DNA of 64,000 nucleotides from Mycolicibacterium sphagni (GTDB lineage: Bacteria; Actinomycetota; Actinomycetes; Mycobacteriales; Mycobacteriaceae). The DNA lies in the NCBI RefSeq assembly GCF_002250655.1, contig NZ_NOZR01000003.1, forward strand, positions 268,513 to 332,512, read 5' to 3'. The notes under the pieces were generated by a model, which saw nothing but the letters and a program-made list of their open reading frames with translations, made no database searches and was not told where the DNA came from. The position numbers were made by a program, and so were the translations under genes. This document shows, in pieces, positions 7,365 to 16,180 of this stretch (its first letter is position 1; each line of letters starts with the position of its first letter).

Positions 7365-8717
7365 GTGGGCGTAACCATGCCGCGCACCGCCATCATTGGC
7401 GCAGGCGTCTCCGGGTTGACGGCGGGCAAGATGCTCAAGGACTATCGCGTGCCCTACACCACCTTCGAGTTGTCCGACCGTGTCGGCGGCAACTGGGCTT
7501 TCGCCAACCCCAACGGGCTGAGTAGTGCCTATCGGTCGCTGCACATCGACACCTCCAAAGAACGGTTGTCGTTCAAGGACTTTCCCATCCCCGAGCATTT
7601 CCCGTCGTTCCCGCACCACAGCGATATCAAGGATTACCTGGATTGCTATGCCGAGACCTTCGGCCTGCTGGAGAACATCGAGTTCAACAACGGTGTCCGG
7701 CGCGCGGTCCGCAACGGCGACGGCCACTGGGACATCACGGACAGCCGCGGGACGACGCGCGAATTCGACCTGTTGGTCGTCGGCAACGGCCACCACTGGG
7801 ACGCCCGCTACCCGGATTTCCCTGGTGAATTCACTGGCGAGACAATTCATTCCCACCACTACATCGATCCGCAGACCCCGCTGAACCTGACCGGCAAGCG
7901 GATTCTCGTGGTCGGCATCGGCAACAGCGCCGCCGATATCACCGTGGAGCTGTCCTCCAAGACGTTGCAGAACACCGTGACTCTGTCCACGCGTTCGAGT
8001 GCCTGGATCGTGCCGAAGTACATCGCCGGCCGCCCCGGTGACACCATCTGGCGTACATCGCCCTACATTCCGTTGGCCTGGCAGCGCAAAGCGATTCAAC
8101 TGGTGGCGCCCGCCATGGGCATCGATCCCCAGCTGTACGGCCTGCCTGCCCCGAACCACAAACTCTTCGAAGCGCACCCGACCCAGTCCGTCGAGCTGCC
8201 GTTGCGGTTGGGCTCCGGTGACGTGATCCCCAAACCGAACGTCAACCGCTTCGACGGGGACACCGTTTATTTCGAAGACGGCACCAGCGCTGTTTTCGAC
8301 GTCATCGTCTACGCCACCGGCTACAACATCACCTTCCCGTTCTTCGATCCTGATTTCGTCAGCGCGCCGGACAATGCCATCCGGCTCTACAAGCGAATGT
8401 TCAAGCCGGGCATGGACAATCTGGTGTTCATCGGTTTCGCCCAGGCGGTGCCCACACTGTTCCCGTTCATCGAATGCCAGGCGAAGCTGCTGGCGGCCTA
8501 CGCGGTCGGGCGCTATGCCCTGCCGCCAACCGCGGAGATGGAACGGGTCATCGATGCCGACCAGAAGCTCTACGTGGGGCACTGCACCGACCGCCCCCGG
8601 CACACCCAGCAGGTCGACTACTTCCATTACGATCACGACATCCGCACCCGCGAACTGCCGGCGGGCGTGCGCCGGGCTGAATTGCGTCGCCGTCGCGCGC
8701 AAGGGGTTGCCGTATGA
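7365..8717 (+). CDS. Flavin-containing monooxygenase (class B)
   Basis: This 450-residue enzyme has an FAD loop GAGVSGLTAG near the N-terminus and a VGGNWAF motif. The FMO-type fingerprint GETIHSHHY lies at about residue 160, an NADPH loop VGIGNSAAD at about residue 182, and the late motif YATGYN at about residue 315. This arrangement matches class B flavoprotein monooxygenases that use NADPH and O2 to insert oxygen at a soft nucleophile or ketone. The GTG at 7365 was chosen because AGGAG lies five bases upstream; the ATG at 7377 is a less well-spaced alternative. Nothing in the sequence fixes the substrate. It is the fourth gene of the operon and overlaps the hydrolase start by ATGA. Confidence 0.82.
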   Translation: MGVTMPRTAIIGAGVSGLTAGKMLKDYRVPYTTFELSDRVGGNWAFANPNGLSSAYRSLHIDTSKERLSFKDFPIPEHFPSFPHHSDIKDYLDCYAETFGLLENIEFNNGVRRAVRNGDGHWDITDSRGTTREFDLLVVGNGHHWDARYPDFPGEFTGETIHSHHYIDPQTPLNLTGKRILVVGIGNSAADITVELSSKTLQNTVTLSTRSSAWIVPKYIAGRPGDTIWRTSPYIPLAWQRKAIQLVAPAMGIDPQLYGLPAPNHKLFEAHPTQSVELPLRLGSGDVIPKPNVNRFDGDTVYFEDGTSAVFDVIVYATGYNITFPFFDPDFVSAPDNAIRLYKRMFKPGMDNLVFIGFAQAVPTLFPFIECQAKLLAAYAVGRYALPPTAEMERVIDADQKLYVGHCTDRPRHTQQVDYFHYDHDIRTRELPAGVRRAELRRRRAQGVAV

Positions 8718-9658
8718 GCCGCACCGACATCACCTTCGACTCCAGCGGCGTGCACTGCAGCGCTTGGCATTTCCCCGGCGAGGGTGACGCCGTCGCGAGC
8801 CCGTCCGGGCGCCCGGTGGTGGTGATGGGACACGGCTTCGGGGGAACCAAGGACTCCGGTCTCGAGCCGTTCGCCGAGCGGATCAGCGCTGACGGCGTCG
8901 ACGTGCTGGCCTTCGATTACCGCGGTTTCGGGGCCTCGGAAGGCACACCGCGGCAGACGGTTTCGGTCGCGGCGCAGATCGGTGACTTCGAGGCGGCGAT
9001 CGCCGCGGCCCAACGACTGCCGGGGGTCGACCCGAACCGGATCGTACTGTGGGGTTCGTCGATGTCAGGGGGGCACGTGTTTCGGGTGGCCGCCGACCGT
9101 ACCGACGTCGCCGGCGTCATCGCGATGACGCCGCTGACCAGTGGGGTGGCGGTCAGCCGGGCAGCGGTCGAACATCGCGACGTCGCACAAGCTTTGAAAT
9201 GGACAGTGGTAGGTGTCAAGAGCCGCATCGATGTGGCCCGCGGCCGCCGGCCGACGCTGATGCCCCTGGTCGCCCATCCCGGTGAGCCCGGGGCGCTGGC
9301 CCTTGACGGTGCCTACGAGAGCTACACCGCGATGGCCGGGCCCACCTGGCGCAACGAGGTCGATTCTGCGGTGGGCCTGCAGATCGCCTCGATCCGTACG
9401 GCGGACGCCGCCAAGCGATTACGGTGCCCGCTGCTGGTCCAGATCGCGGACTTCGACCGCTACGTCCCTGCCGAATCGGTGGTCAAGACCGCGATCCTCG
9501 GCAGGGGAGAGGTGCACCACTATCCCTGCGACCATTTCGACGTCTGGCCGGGCCACGACTGGTTCGACAAGGCTGCCGATGACCAGGTGGCGTTCTTGCG
9601 CCGGGCGCTGCTCAATACTTCGTCGAGCCCTGATCGACTGAAATTGCCTCAGCGGTAA
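8714..9658 (+). CDS. Alpha/beta hydrolase
   Basis: This 314-residue serine hydrolase has an oxyanion region GHGFGGTKDSG, a nucleophile elbow GSSMSGGH at residues about 113-120, a later acidic DFDRYVP, and a C-terminal HFDVW whose His completes the triad. The overall plan resembles the DUF3887/dienelactone-hydrolase-like and X-Pro-peptidase-like esterases. Following a flavin monooxygenase, it could open an ester or lactone, but that is only suggested by position. It ends the + operon. Its last 47 bases overlap the convergent SDR gene on the other strand. Confidence 0.75.
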   Translation: MSRTDITFDSSGVHCSAWHFPGEGDAVASPSGRPVVVMGHGFGGTKDSGLEPFAERISADGVDVLAFDYRGFGASEGTPRQTVSVAAQIGDFEAAIAAAQRLPGVDPNRIVLWGSSMSGGHVFRVAADRTDVAGVIAMTPLTSGVAVSRAAVEHRDVAQALKWTVVGVKSRIDVARGRRPTLMPLVAHPGEPGALALDGAYESYTAMAGPTWRNEVDSAVGLQIASIRTADAAKRLRCPLLVQIADFDRYVPAESVVKTAILGRGEVHHYPCDHFDVWPGHDWFDKAADDQVAFLRRALLNTSSSPDRLKLPQR

Positions 9659-10433
9659 TCAATTTCGCATCATCGCTGGCCAGAAAACACACCGTGTCGG
9701 CGATGTCCTCCGGCTCGGCGATGTAGACCGGCAGGAACGGCAGCATCATATTGTTGAGAGCCGGGTTGGTCTCCATCGCTTTGCCCAGCGCGGCCACCAT
9801 GTCCCCGGTACCCATATCGGTGTTGACCGGGCCGGGATGCACGCTGTTGACCCTGATGCTGTGCTTGCCGAGTTCAGCGGCGAACGCCCGCGCCATGCCG
9901 GTCACCGCGTGCTTGCTCGCGGTGTAGTGCACCATGAACGGCTGCAGCTTGATACCGGCCGCCGAGCTGATCAGGACGATCGACCCGCCTCGTCCTCCGT
10001 CAATGATCGCCGGTGCCCCCGCCATCACGGTGTTCCAGGTCCCAGTCACGTTGACGTCCATGACATCCTGGAAAGCCTGCGGGGTGATCTCGTCCCACGC
10101 AGACGGTGAGGTGATACCCGCGTTGGCGACGATGATGTCCAGCCGGCCCAGCTTGGCCACGCCGTCTCGAACAACGTCCTTGAGGCCCTCGAGATCGCGG
10201 ATGTCGACGACGGCCGACACCATGCGTTGCCCCGTAGCCTCGACCAGACGCACGGTCTCGGCCAGGTCCTCCGGCGAAGCCGGGTTGTACGGAACGCACT
10301 CCGGCAGCTTGCCCGCGATGTCCACAGCGATGATGTCGGCCCCTTCGCGAGCCATCTTCACCGCGTGAGCGCGGCCCTGACCGCGGGCGGCCCCGGTGAT
10401 GAACGCGACCTTGTCGCTGAGCTTGCCTGTCAT
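9612..10433 (-). CDS. Mycofactocin-coupled SDR oxidoreductase
   Basis: This 273-residue short-chain dehydrogenase begins KLSDKVAFITGAARGQGRAH, the signature start of the actinobacterial group linked to the redox peptide cofactor mycofactocin. That group holds its NAD tightly. Other motifs are VDIAGK after the second strand, ANAGIT, and catalytic Ser with YTASK. The insertion typical of the group (KLPECVPYNPASPEDL) follows the first beta-alpha-beta unit. The start is the ATG at 10433, overlapping the acyl-CoA dehydrogenase stop (ATGA). The reading frame runs on upstream but only as a shadow of that gene. Confidence 0.83.
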   Translation of the reverse strand: MTGKLSDKVAFITGAARGQGRAHAVKMAREGADIIAVDIAGKLPECVPYNPASPEDLAETVRLVEATGQRMVSAVVDIRDLEGLKDVVRDGVAKLGRLDIIVANAGITSPSAWDEITPQAFQDVMDVNVTGTWNTVMAGAPAIIDGGRGGSIVLISSAAGIKLQPFMVHYTASKHAVTGMARAFAAELGKHSIRVNSVHPGPVNTDMGTGDMVAALGKAMETNPALNNMMLPFLPVYIAEPEDIADTVCFLASDDAKLITAEAISVDQGSTKY

Positions 10434-11605
10434 TGTTTGCGCTGCGCTTCCTTCACTAGTCCGCCGCCGATGATGAGTCGTTGAATTTCGCTGGTGCCCT
10501 CGTACAGTCGTAAAAGTCGCACCTCGCGATAGATCCGCTCGACGGGGACGCCACGCATATAGCCCGCTCCGCCGTGGACCTGGACCGCGAGGTCGGCGAC
10601 GTTGCCCGCCATCTCGGTGCAGAACAGCTTGGCCACCGACGGCGCGATCCTGCGGTCCTCGTCGTCGACCCATTTGCGGGCCGCGTCGCGTACAAGTGCG
10701 CGCCCGGCCATCACCCCGGTCTGCTGATCGGCCAGCATCGCCTGTACCAGTTGGAAATTGCCGATCGGGGTGCCGCCCTGGGTCGCGGTCGCGGCGTAGG
10801 CGACCGACTCGTCGAGTGCGCGCTGGGCGGAGCCCACCGCCAGCGCGGCGATGTGGATGCGTCCCCGGGCCAGCGACGTCATAGCCGCCCGATACCCGAT
10901 GTCCTCGCTGCCACCGATCAAGGTGTCGTCGCCGACCCGGACGTCGGTGAAGTTCACATCGGAGGTCCAGGCGCCTTCCTGACCCATCTTGGCGTCCTTG
11001 ACGCCGATCTCGACGCCTTCAGTGTCCGCGGGCACCAGGAACACCGCGATGCCCGCGCCGTTGGCGTCGGCGGGCCTGGTGCGGGCGAACACGATGAACA
11101 GGTTGGCCACCGGAGCATTGGTGATGTACTGCTTGCGGCCGTTGATCACCCAACTGTCACCGTCGCGAACGGCTTTCGTCTTCAATCCGGACGGGTTGGA
11201 GCCGGCGCCCGGCTCGGTCAGCGCGAACGACGCGACAACCTCGCCGGAGGCGATCGGCTCGAGCCAGCGTGCCTTCTGCTCGTCGGTGCCGAATCCGACT
11301 AGCACCTGCCCGGCGATGCCGTTGTTGGTACCGAACATCGACCGCAGCGCCAGACTCGTATAGCCCAGCTCCATCGCAAGTTCGACGTCCTGGGCGATGT
11401 TCAGTCCGAGCCCGCCCCACTCCTGCGGGATGGCGTAGCCGAAGAGACCCATTTTCTTGGCGTGGTCGCGCAGGTCGTCAGGCACGTTGTCCTCGGCGAG
11501 GATCTCCGCCTCGCGCGGCACCACGGCAGTGCGCACGAAGTGGCGTGTCTGCGCGAGGATCTCGCGGAAGTCGTCGTCGCTGACGTCGGACATCGAGCCG
11601 GTCAT
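10430..11605 (-). CDS. Acyl-CoA dehydrogenase
   Basis: This 391-residue flavoenzyme introduces an alpha,beta double bond into an acyl-CoA and passes electrons to ETF. Visible landmarks are the FAD/substrate segment ALTEPGAGSNPSG (residues about 133-145), the ITNAPVA strand, and the C-terminal RLYEGTSEIQRL, which holds the catalytic Glu. The ATG at 11605 follows AAGGAG and is preferred over the in-frame ATG at 11593. It is the first gene of a two-gene - strand operon with the mycofactocin-type SDR. It is divergent from the FabG-thiolase-ACAD-GntR operon across a palindrome-containing gap. Confidence 0.87.
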   Translation of the reverse strand: MTGSMSDVSDDDFREILAQTRHFVRTAVVPREAEILAEDNVPDDLRDHAKKMGLFGYAIPQEWGGLGLNIAQDVELAMELGYTSLALRSMFGTNNGIAGQVLVGFGTDEQKARWLEPIASGEVVASFALTEPGAGSNPSGLKTKAVRDGDSWVINGRKQYITNAPVANLFIVFARTRPADANGAGIAVFLVPADTEGVEIGVKDAKMGQEGAWTSDVNFTDVRVGDDTLIGGSEDIGYRAAMTSLARGRIHIAALAVGSAQRALDESVAYAATATQGGTPIGNFQLVQAMLADQQTGVMAGRALVRDAARKWVDDEDRRIAPSVAKLFCTEMAGNVADLAVQVHGGAGYMRGVPVERIYREVRLLRLYEGTSEIQRLIIGGGLVKEAQRKQ

Positions 11606-11639
11606 CAGGCTCCTTGGGTCGGGGGCGCTGGCTCTGGGG

Positions 11640-11658
11640 ATCATATATGAAATATGAT
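11640..11658. promoter_or_regulatory. Inverted repeat between divergent operons (possible GntR operator)
   Basis: ATCATAT-ATGAA-ATATGAT is an inverted repeat with perfect 7-bp arms. It lies 34 bases upstream of the - strand acyl-CoA dehydrogenase and 40 bases upstream of the + strand SDR. The + operon ends with a GntR/FCD regulator gene (14850), which is the natural candidate to bind it. This site is different from the ACTGTAA-type palindrome used elsewhere in the window. Confidence 0.5.
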
Positions 11659-11698
11659 GTTGCCGATTCGGGGGTCCGTCGAGGAACAGGGAGATCAG

Positions 11699-12439
11699 AT
11701 GTCATTGCTGGCCGGCCAGACCGCGGTCATCACCGGTGGAGCGCAGGGCCTGGGCTTTGCCATCGCCGAGCAGTTCATCGCCGAAGGTGCCCGCGTGGTG
11801 CTCGGTGACCTCAATCTCGACGCGACCCAGGAGGCGGTCAACAAGCTCGGCGGCGCCGACGTCGCCCGCGCCGTCACGTGCAATGTCACCGCCTACGCCG
11901 ATGTCGACGCACTGGTCGACGCCGCGATCGAGCAGTTCGGCAGCTTCGACATCATGGTGAACAACGCCGGGATCACCCGGGATGCGACCCTGCGCAAGAT
12001 GACCGAGGACGAGTTCGACCAGGTCATCTCGGTGCACCTGAAGGGCACCTGGAACGGCTTGAAGAAGGCCTCGACGGTGATGCGTGAGCAGAAGCGCGGC
12101 GCGATCGTGAACATGTCCTCGATCTCCGGCAAGGTCGGCATGATCGGGCAGACCAACTACTCGGCCGCCAAAGCCGGCATCGTCGGCATGACCAAGGCCG
12201 CCTCGAAGGAACTCGCCCACCTGGGTGTGCGGGTCAACGCCATCCAGCCGGGCCTGATTCGCTCGGCAATGACCGAGGCCATGCCGCAACGCATTTGGGA
12301 CTCGAAGGTGGCTGAGGTGCCGATGGGCCGGGCCGGCGAACCGTCCGAGGTCGCCAAGGTCGCACTGTTCCTGGCCTCCGACCTGTCGTCCTACATGACG
12401 GGAACGGTCCTGGAGGTCACCGGCGGACGGCACCTGTGA
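11699..12439 (+). CDS. FabG-like 3-oxoacyl reductase / 3-hydroxyacyl-CoA dehydrogenase (SDR)
   Basis: This 246-residue SDR is close to FabG in plan. It has [36 protein letters not shown], a catalytic Ser in NMSSISGK, and YSAAK. The RDATLRKM stretch after NNAGIT is characteristic of FabG-like reductases and of the 3-hydroxyacyl-CoA dehydrogenases that catabolic operons recruit. The next genes encode a thiolase and an acyl-CoA dehydrogenase, so it probably performs the 3-hydroxyacyl-CoA oxidation step. The start is the ATG at 11699 after AGGGAG. The stop overlaps the thiolase start (GTGA). Confidence 0.83.
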   Translation: MSLLAGQTAVITGGAQGLGFAIAEQFIAEGARVVLGDLNLDATQEAVNKLGGADVARAVTCNVTAYADVDALVDAAIEQFGSFDIMVNNAGITRDATLRKMTEDEFDQVISVHLKGTWNGLKKASTVMREQKRGAIVNMSSISGKVGMIGQTNYSAAKAGIVGMTKAASKELAHLGVRVNAIQPGLIRSAMTEAMPQRIWDSKVAEVPMGRAGEPSEVAKVALFLASDLSSYMTGTVLEVTGGRHL

Positions 12440-13653
12440 CGCGCACTGCGGTCATCTGCGAACCGGTTCGCACACCGATCGGGCGCTACGGCGGCATGTT
12501 CGCCTCTCTGACCGCCGTCGACCTCGGCGTGGCTGCGCTCAAAGGTCTGCTGGCGCGCACCGGGGTCGCACCGGAGGCCGTCGAGGACGTGATCCTCGGG
12601 CACTGCTATCCCAACAGCGAGGCGCCGGCGATCGGCCGAGTCGTCGCCCTCGACGCGGGACTTCCCGTGACGGTGCCCGGCATGCAGGTCGACCGGCGCT
12701 GCGGGTCAGGTTTGCAGGCAGTCATCCAGGCCTGCCTCCAAGTCGCTTCGGGTGACAACGATCTCGTGGTCGCCGGCGGTGCCGAGAGCATGAGCAATGT
12801 GGCGTTCTACTCGACCGATATGCGCTGGGGGGGCAGCCGCGGCGGGGTGCGGGTGCACGACGGGCTGGCCCGCGGGCGCACCACCGCAGGCGGCAAGCAC
12901 TACCCGGTGCCCGGCGGCATGCTGGAAACCGCCGAGAACCTGCGCCGCCAGTACGGCATCTCCCGCCAGGAGCAGGACGAGCTCGCAGTGGCCTCTCATC
13001 AGCGGGCCGTCGCCGCGCAGAAGGACGGCATCCTCGCCAAAGAGATCATCCCCGTCACCGTCAGCAGCCGTCGCGGTCAAGACGTGATCGACACCGACGA
13101 GCACCCCAGGGCCGATACCACCGTCGATTCGCTGAGTAGGCTCAAACCTGTTCTGGTCAAGGAGGATCCAGAAGCCACGGTCACCGCTGGCAACTCCAGC
13201 GGGCAGAACGACGCCGCGTCGATGTGCATCGTGACCACCCCGGAGCGGGCCACCGAACTCGGTCTCACCCCCCTGGTGCGGCTGGTGTCCTGGGGTTCGG
13301 CGGGAGTCGGGCCCGAGGTGATGGGGATCGGGCCGGTGCCCGCCACCGAGGTCGCGCTTGCCAAGGCCGGACTGACATTGGCCGATATCGACCTCATCGA
13401 GCTCAACGAGGCTTTCGCTGCCCAGGCGTTGGCTGTCATGCGGGCCTGGAACTTCACCGACGCCGACCATCAGCGCACCAACGTGCACGGTTCGGGCATC
13501 TCCCTGGGCCATCCGGTGGGAGCCACCGGCGGACGGATGCTGGCCACGCTGGCCCGCGAGTTGCACCGGCGGCAGGCTCGCTATGGGCTCGAGACGATGT
13601 GCATCGGCGGCGGCCAAGGCCTGGCCGCGGTCTTCGAAAGGGTTGCTTCGTAA
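12436..13653 (+). CDS. Acetyl-CoA acetyltransferase (thiolase)
   Basis: This 405-residue thiolase should split 3-ketoacyl-CoA with free CoA. It has the nucleophilic Cys in [10 protein letters not shown] (residue about 86), the His in [10 protein letters not shown] (about residue 360), and the second Cys in CIGGGQG near the C-terminus. All the residues of a degradative or biosynthetic type II thiolase are present. The GTG start overlaps the SDR stop. With the FabG-like SDR and the acyl-CoA dehydrogenase on either side it forms a compact beta-oxidation set. Confidence 0.87.
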   Translation: MTRTAVICEPVRTPIGRYGGMFASLTAVDLGVAALKGLLARTGVAPEAVEDVILGHCYPNSEAPAIGRVVALDAGLPVTVPGMQVDRRCGSGLQAVIQACLQVASGDNDLVVAGGAESMSNVAFYSTDMRWGGSRGGVRVHDGLARGRTTAGGKHYPVPGGMLETAENLRRQYGISRQEQDELAVASHQRAVAAQKDGILAKEIIPVTVSSRRGQDVIDTDEHPRADTTVDSLSRLKPVLVKEDPEATVTAGNSSGQNDAASMCIVTTPERATELGLTPLVRLVSWGSAGVGPEVMGIGPVPATEVALAKAGLTLADIDLIELNEAFAAQALAVMRAWNFTDADHQRTNVHGSGISLGHPVGATGGRMLATLARELHRRQARYGLETMCIGGGQGLAAVFERVAS

Positions 13654-13654
13654 T

Positions 13655-14848
13655 ATGGCTAGACTTGCCCAGACGCTCGGGCTGACCGAGGTCCAGACCG
13701 AAATCGTCTCCACTGTGCGGCAATTCGTCGACAAGGAGATAATTCCCAACGCCCAGGAACTCGAACATTCCGACACTTATCCGCAGGCCATCGTCGACCA
13801 GATGAAGGAGATGGGGCTCTTCGGATTGATGGTTCCCGAGGAGTACGGCGGCCTCGGCGAGTCGCTGCTCACCTACGCGCTGTGCGTCGAGGAGCTGGCC
13901 CGCGGCTGGATGAGCATCTCCGGGGTGATCAACACCCATTTCATCGTTGCCTACATGATCCGTCAGCACGGCACCGACGAGCAGAAGCAGCGCTTCCTGC
14001 CGCGGATGGCCACCGGCGAGGTCAGGGGAGCGTTCTCGATGTCGGAGCCCGAGCTCGGTTCCGACGTCGCCGCGATCCGCACCAAGGCCAAAAACAACGC
14101 CGACGGCACGTACACCATCGACGGTCAGAAGATGTGGCTGACCAACGGCGGCAGTTCGACGCTGGTCGCCGCCCTGGTGCGCACCGACGAAGGCGCCGAC
14201 AAGCCGCATCGCAACCTGACCGCCTTCCTCATCGAAAAGCCTTCGGGCTTCGGTGAAGTCGCGCCAGGGCTGACGATCCCCGGCAAGATCGACAAGCTCG
14301 GGTACAAGGGCATCGACACCACCGAGCTGATCTTCGATGGGTATGTCGCCAGCGCCGACGACGTGTTGGGTGCCAAGCCGGGCCAGGGTTTCTTCCAGAT
14401 GATGGACGGCGTCGAAGTGGGTCGGGTCAACGTCTCGGCCCGCGCCTGCGGGGTCGGCATCCGTGCCTTCGAGCTCGCTGTCCGATACGCCCAGCAGCGC
14501 AGTACCTTCGGCAAGCCGATCGCCGAACATCAGGCCATCGCCTTCCAGCTGGCCGAGATGGCCACCAAAGTCGAAGCCGCACATCTGATGATGGTCAACG
14601 CGGCGCGGCTCAAGGATTCCGGCGAGCGTAACGATGTCGCCGCGGGGATGGCGAAATACCTGGCCAGTGAGTTCTGCGCGGAGGTCACTGCGCAGAGCTT
14701 CCGTATCCACGGTGGCTACGGGTACTCCAAGGAGTACGAGATCGAACGGCTGATGCGGGACGCGCCGTTCCTGTTGATCGGCGAGGGTACCAGCGAGATC
14801 CAGAAGAACATCATCAGCAGGCGGCTGCTGGCCGACTATCGGATCTGA
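13655..14848 (+). CDS. Acyl-CoA dehydrogenase
   Basis: This 397-residue acyl-CoA dehydrogenase has SMSEPELGSDVAAI near residue 130, MWLTNGGSS, and a C-terminal IGEGTSEIQKNI with the catalytic Glu in the usual place. The segment RIHGGYGYSKEYEIE is also typical. The ATG follows the thiolase stop by one base. The long frame upstream is shadow. The operon ends with a GntR/FCD regulator. The family tolerates many chain types, so the acyl substrate cannot be specified. Confidence 0.87.
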   Translation: MARLAQTLGLTEVQTEIVSTVRQFVDKEIIPNAQELEHSDTYPQAIVDQMKEMGLFGLMVPEEYGGLGESLLTYALCVEELARGWMSISGVINTHFIVAYMIRQHGTDEQKQRFLPRMATGEVRGAFSMSEPELGSDVAAIRTKAKNNADGTYTIDGQKMWLTNGGSSTLVAALVRTDEGADKPHRNLTAFLIEKPSGFGEVAPGLTIPGKIDKLGYKGIDTTELIFDGYVASADDVLGAKPGQGFFQMMDGVEVGRVNVSARACGVGIRAFELAVRYAQQRSTFGKPIAEHQAIAFQLAEMATKVEAAHLMMVNAARLKDSGERNDVAAGMAKYLASEFCAEVTAQSFRIHGGYGYSKEYEIERLMRDAPFLLIGEGTSEIQKNIISRRLLADYRI

Positions 14849-14849
14849 C

Positions 14850-15548
14850 ATGAGCGCGCCCGATTTCGTGCCACGCCCGCAGCTGGCCGAGGATGTCGCC
14901 CGCTTCGTCCGGACCCGGATCTTCAACGGCACCTACCCCGCCGGTGAGTACATCCGCCTGGACCAGCTGGCCGCGGAGTTGGGTATCAGCGTCACACCGG
15001 TCCGAGAAGCGCTGTTCGAGCTGCGCGGTGAGGGCCTGCTGGACCAGCTGCCGCGGCGCGGCTTCGTCGTGTTGCCGTTCACCGACCGAGACATCACCGA
15101 CGTCTCGAACCTGCAGGCATATGTGGGCGGTGAACTGGCCGCGCGGGCGGCGCTGAATATCACCGACGATCAACTGCGGGAGTTGTCGGCGATCCACGAC
15201 GAGCTGGTCGCCGCCTACGCTGCCGACGACGCCCGCGCGGTGCGCCTCAACCACGATTTCCACCGTGCCATCAACGTCGCGGCGGACTCACCGAAGCTGG
15301 CGCAGCTGATGTCCCAGATCACCCGCTACGCACCGGAATCGGTGTTTCCTACCATCGAGGGCTGGCCGGACAAGTCGGTGGCGGACCACAAGCGGATCCT
15401 GGCCGCACTCAAGGCGCACGACGAGGAGCGCGCCCGCGCCGCGATGTCGCAGCACCTGGCGGCCGGCGCCGCGCCGCTGATCGAACACCTCGTGAAACAG
15501 GGTGTGGCACAGCGCTTTCAGACGATCGAAAAGCCCTCGGGCAGCTGA
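14850..15548 (+). CDS. GntR family regulator, FCD domain
   Basis: This 232-residue regulator has a winged helix at residues about 10-75 (LDQLAAELGISVTPVREAL, then GLLDQLPRRGFVV as the wing). An all-helical FCD ligand domain follows, with metal-type residues such as the HDFHRAI histidines and HKRILAALKAHD. FCD regulators usually bind a carboxylate metabolite and release DNA. It is the last gene of the operon starting at 11699 and probably controls it through the inverted repeat at 11640-11658, though this is unproven. The 3' end overlaps a convergent gene by 31 bases. Confidence 0.85.
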   Translation: MSAPDFVPRPQLAEDVARFVRTRIFNGTYPAGEYIRLDQLAAELGISVTPVREALFELRGEGLLDQLPRRGFVVLPFTDRDITDVSNLQAYVGGELAARAALNITDDQLRELSAIHDELVAAYAADDARAVRLNHDFHRAINVAADSPKLAQLMSQITRYAPESVFPTIEGWPDKSVADHKRILAALKAHDEERARAAMSQHLAAGAAPLIEHLVKQGVAQRFQTIEKPSGS

Positions 15549-16129
15549 CCGCGCCCGGTGAGCGCCACCAGCAACGCCTGGGCGGCACCGCGGCGCCTTG
15601 CCACCTCGACGGAAAGGGCCAGCACGCTGTCGGCGACCTCTGGTGGCAATGCGTCGGGCACCCCGATGGCACGGGCCAGATCGATGCTGTGCACCCCGAG
15701 CTCGAAAATCCGGGTGGGCAGGTAGTCCGACACCCACATTCCGCCGGCGATGGTCGGGATGATCCGATTCTCGCTGGCCAGCGTGGCGGTGGCGCGGTCC
15801 TGTAGTTCACGGATGGCATCCAGGGGGCGATCGCCCAGTGCGAGTCCGGCCTGCACCGCGCGGGCATTGATCGGGTCGGGATCAGCAAGCGCTTCCGCGA
15901 TCGCGAGGTAGTACTGTGCGGCGTCGGCGACATCCACTCGATCTGCGCGCCGTGCCGAGTATTCGATGACAGTGGTGAATGACCTGCCGATGTGGCCGAC
16001 GAGCGTGCGGACCGTCCACGGCCCGAGTGCGGGGCTGTCCCACCGGTTGTCGGGCACGGCTGCGATCACCGACACGGCGTGGTCACCGGCCCGCCGGTAG
16101 AGGTCGATGCGCTCGTCGAGGGTCGTCAT
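15518..16129 (-). CDS. Maleylpyruvate isomerase-like (DinB/MDMPI) protein
   Basis: This 203-residue helical protein is of the mycothiol-dependent maleylpyruvate isomerase N-terminal family (TIGR03083 type). The probable metal histidines sit in LVGHIGRSF (about residue 46) and in FELGVHSIDLARA (about residue 145). Members use mycothiol as a co-substrate or have unknown roles, so the reaction here is open. It is the last - strand gene of the block that starts at 24487, 51 bases after the monooxygenase gene, and may be co-transcribed with it. Confidence 0.7.
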   Translation of the reverse strand: MTTLDERIDLYRRAGDHAVSVIAAVPDNRWDSPALGPWTVRTLVGHIGRSFTTVIEYSARRADRVDVADAAQYYLAIAEALADPDPINARAVQAGLALGDRPLDAIRELQDRATATLASENRIIPTIAGGMWVSDYLPTRIFELGVHSIDLARAIGVPDALPPEVADSVLALSVEVARRRGAAQALLVALTGRGQLPEGFSIV

Positions 16130-16180
16130 GATGCCATTCCACCTCAGGGGCTGTTTGCGGTAAAGCTCGGCGCCTCTGAC

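Noticed and set aside
13454..14932. 492-codon open frame on the - strand
   Set aside because: It is opposite the acyl-CoA dehydrogenase at 13655 and shows no recognisable family.
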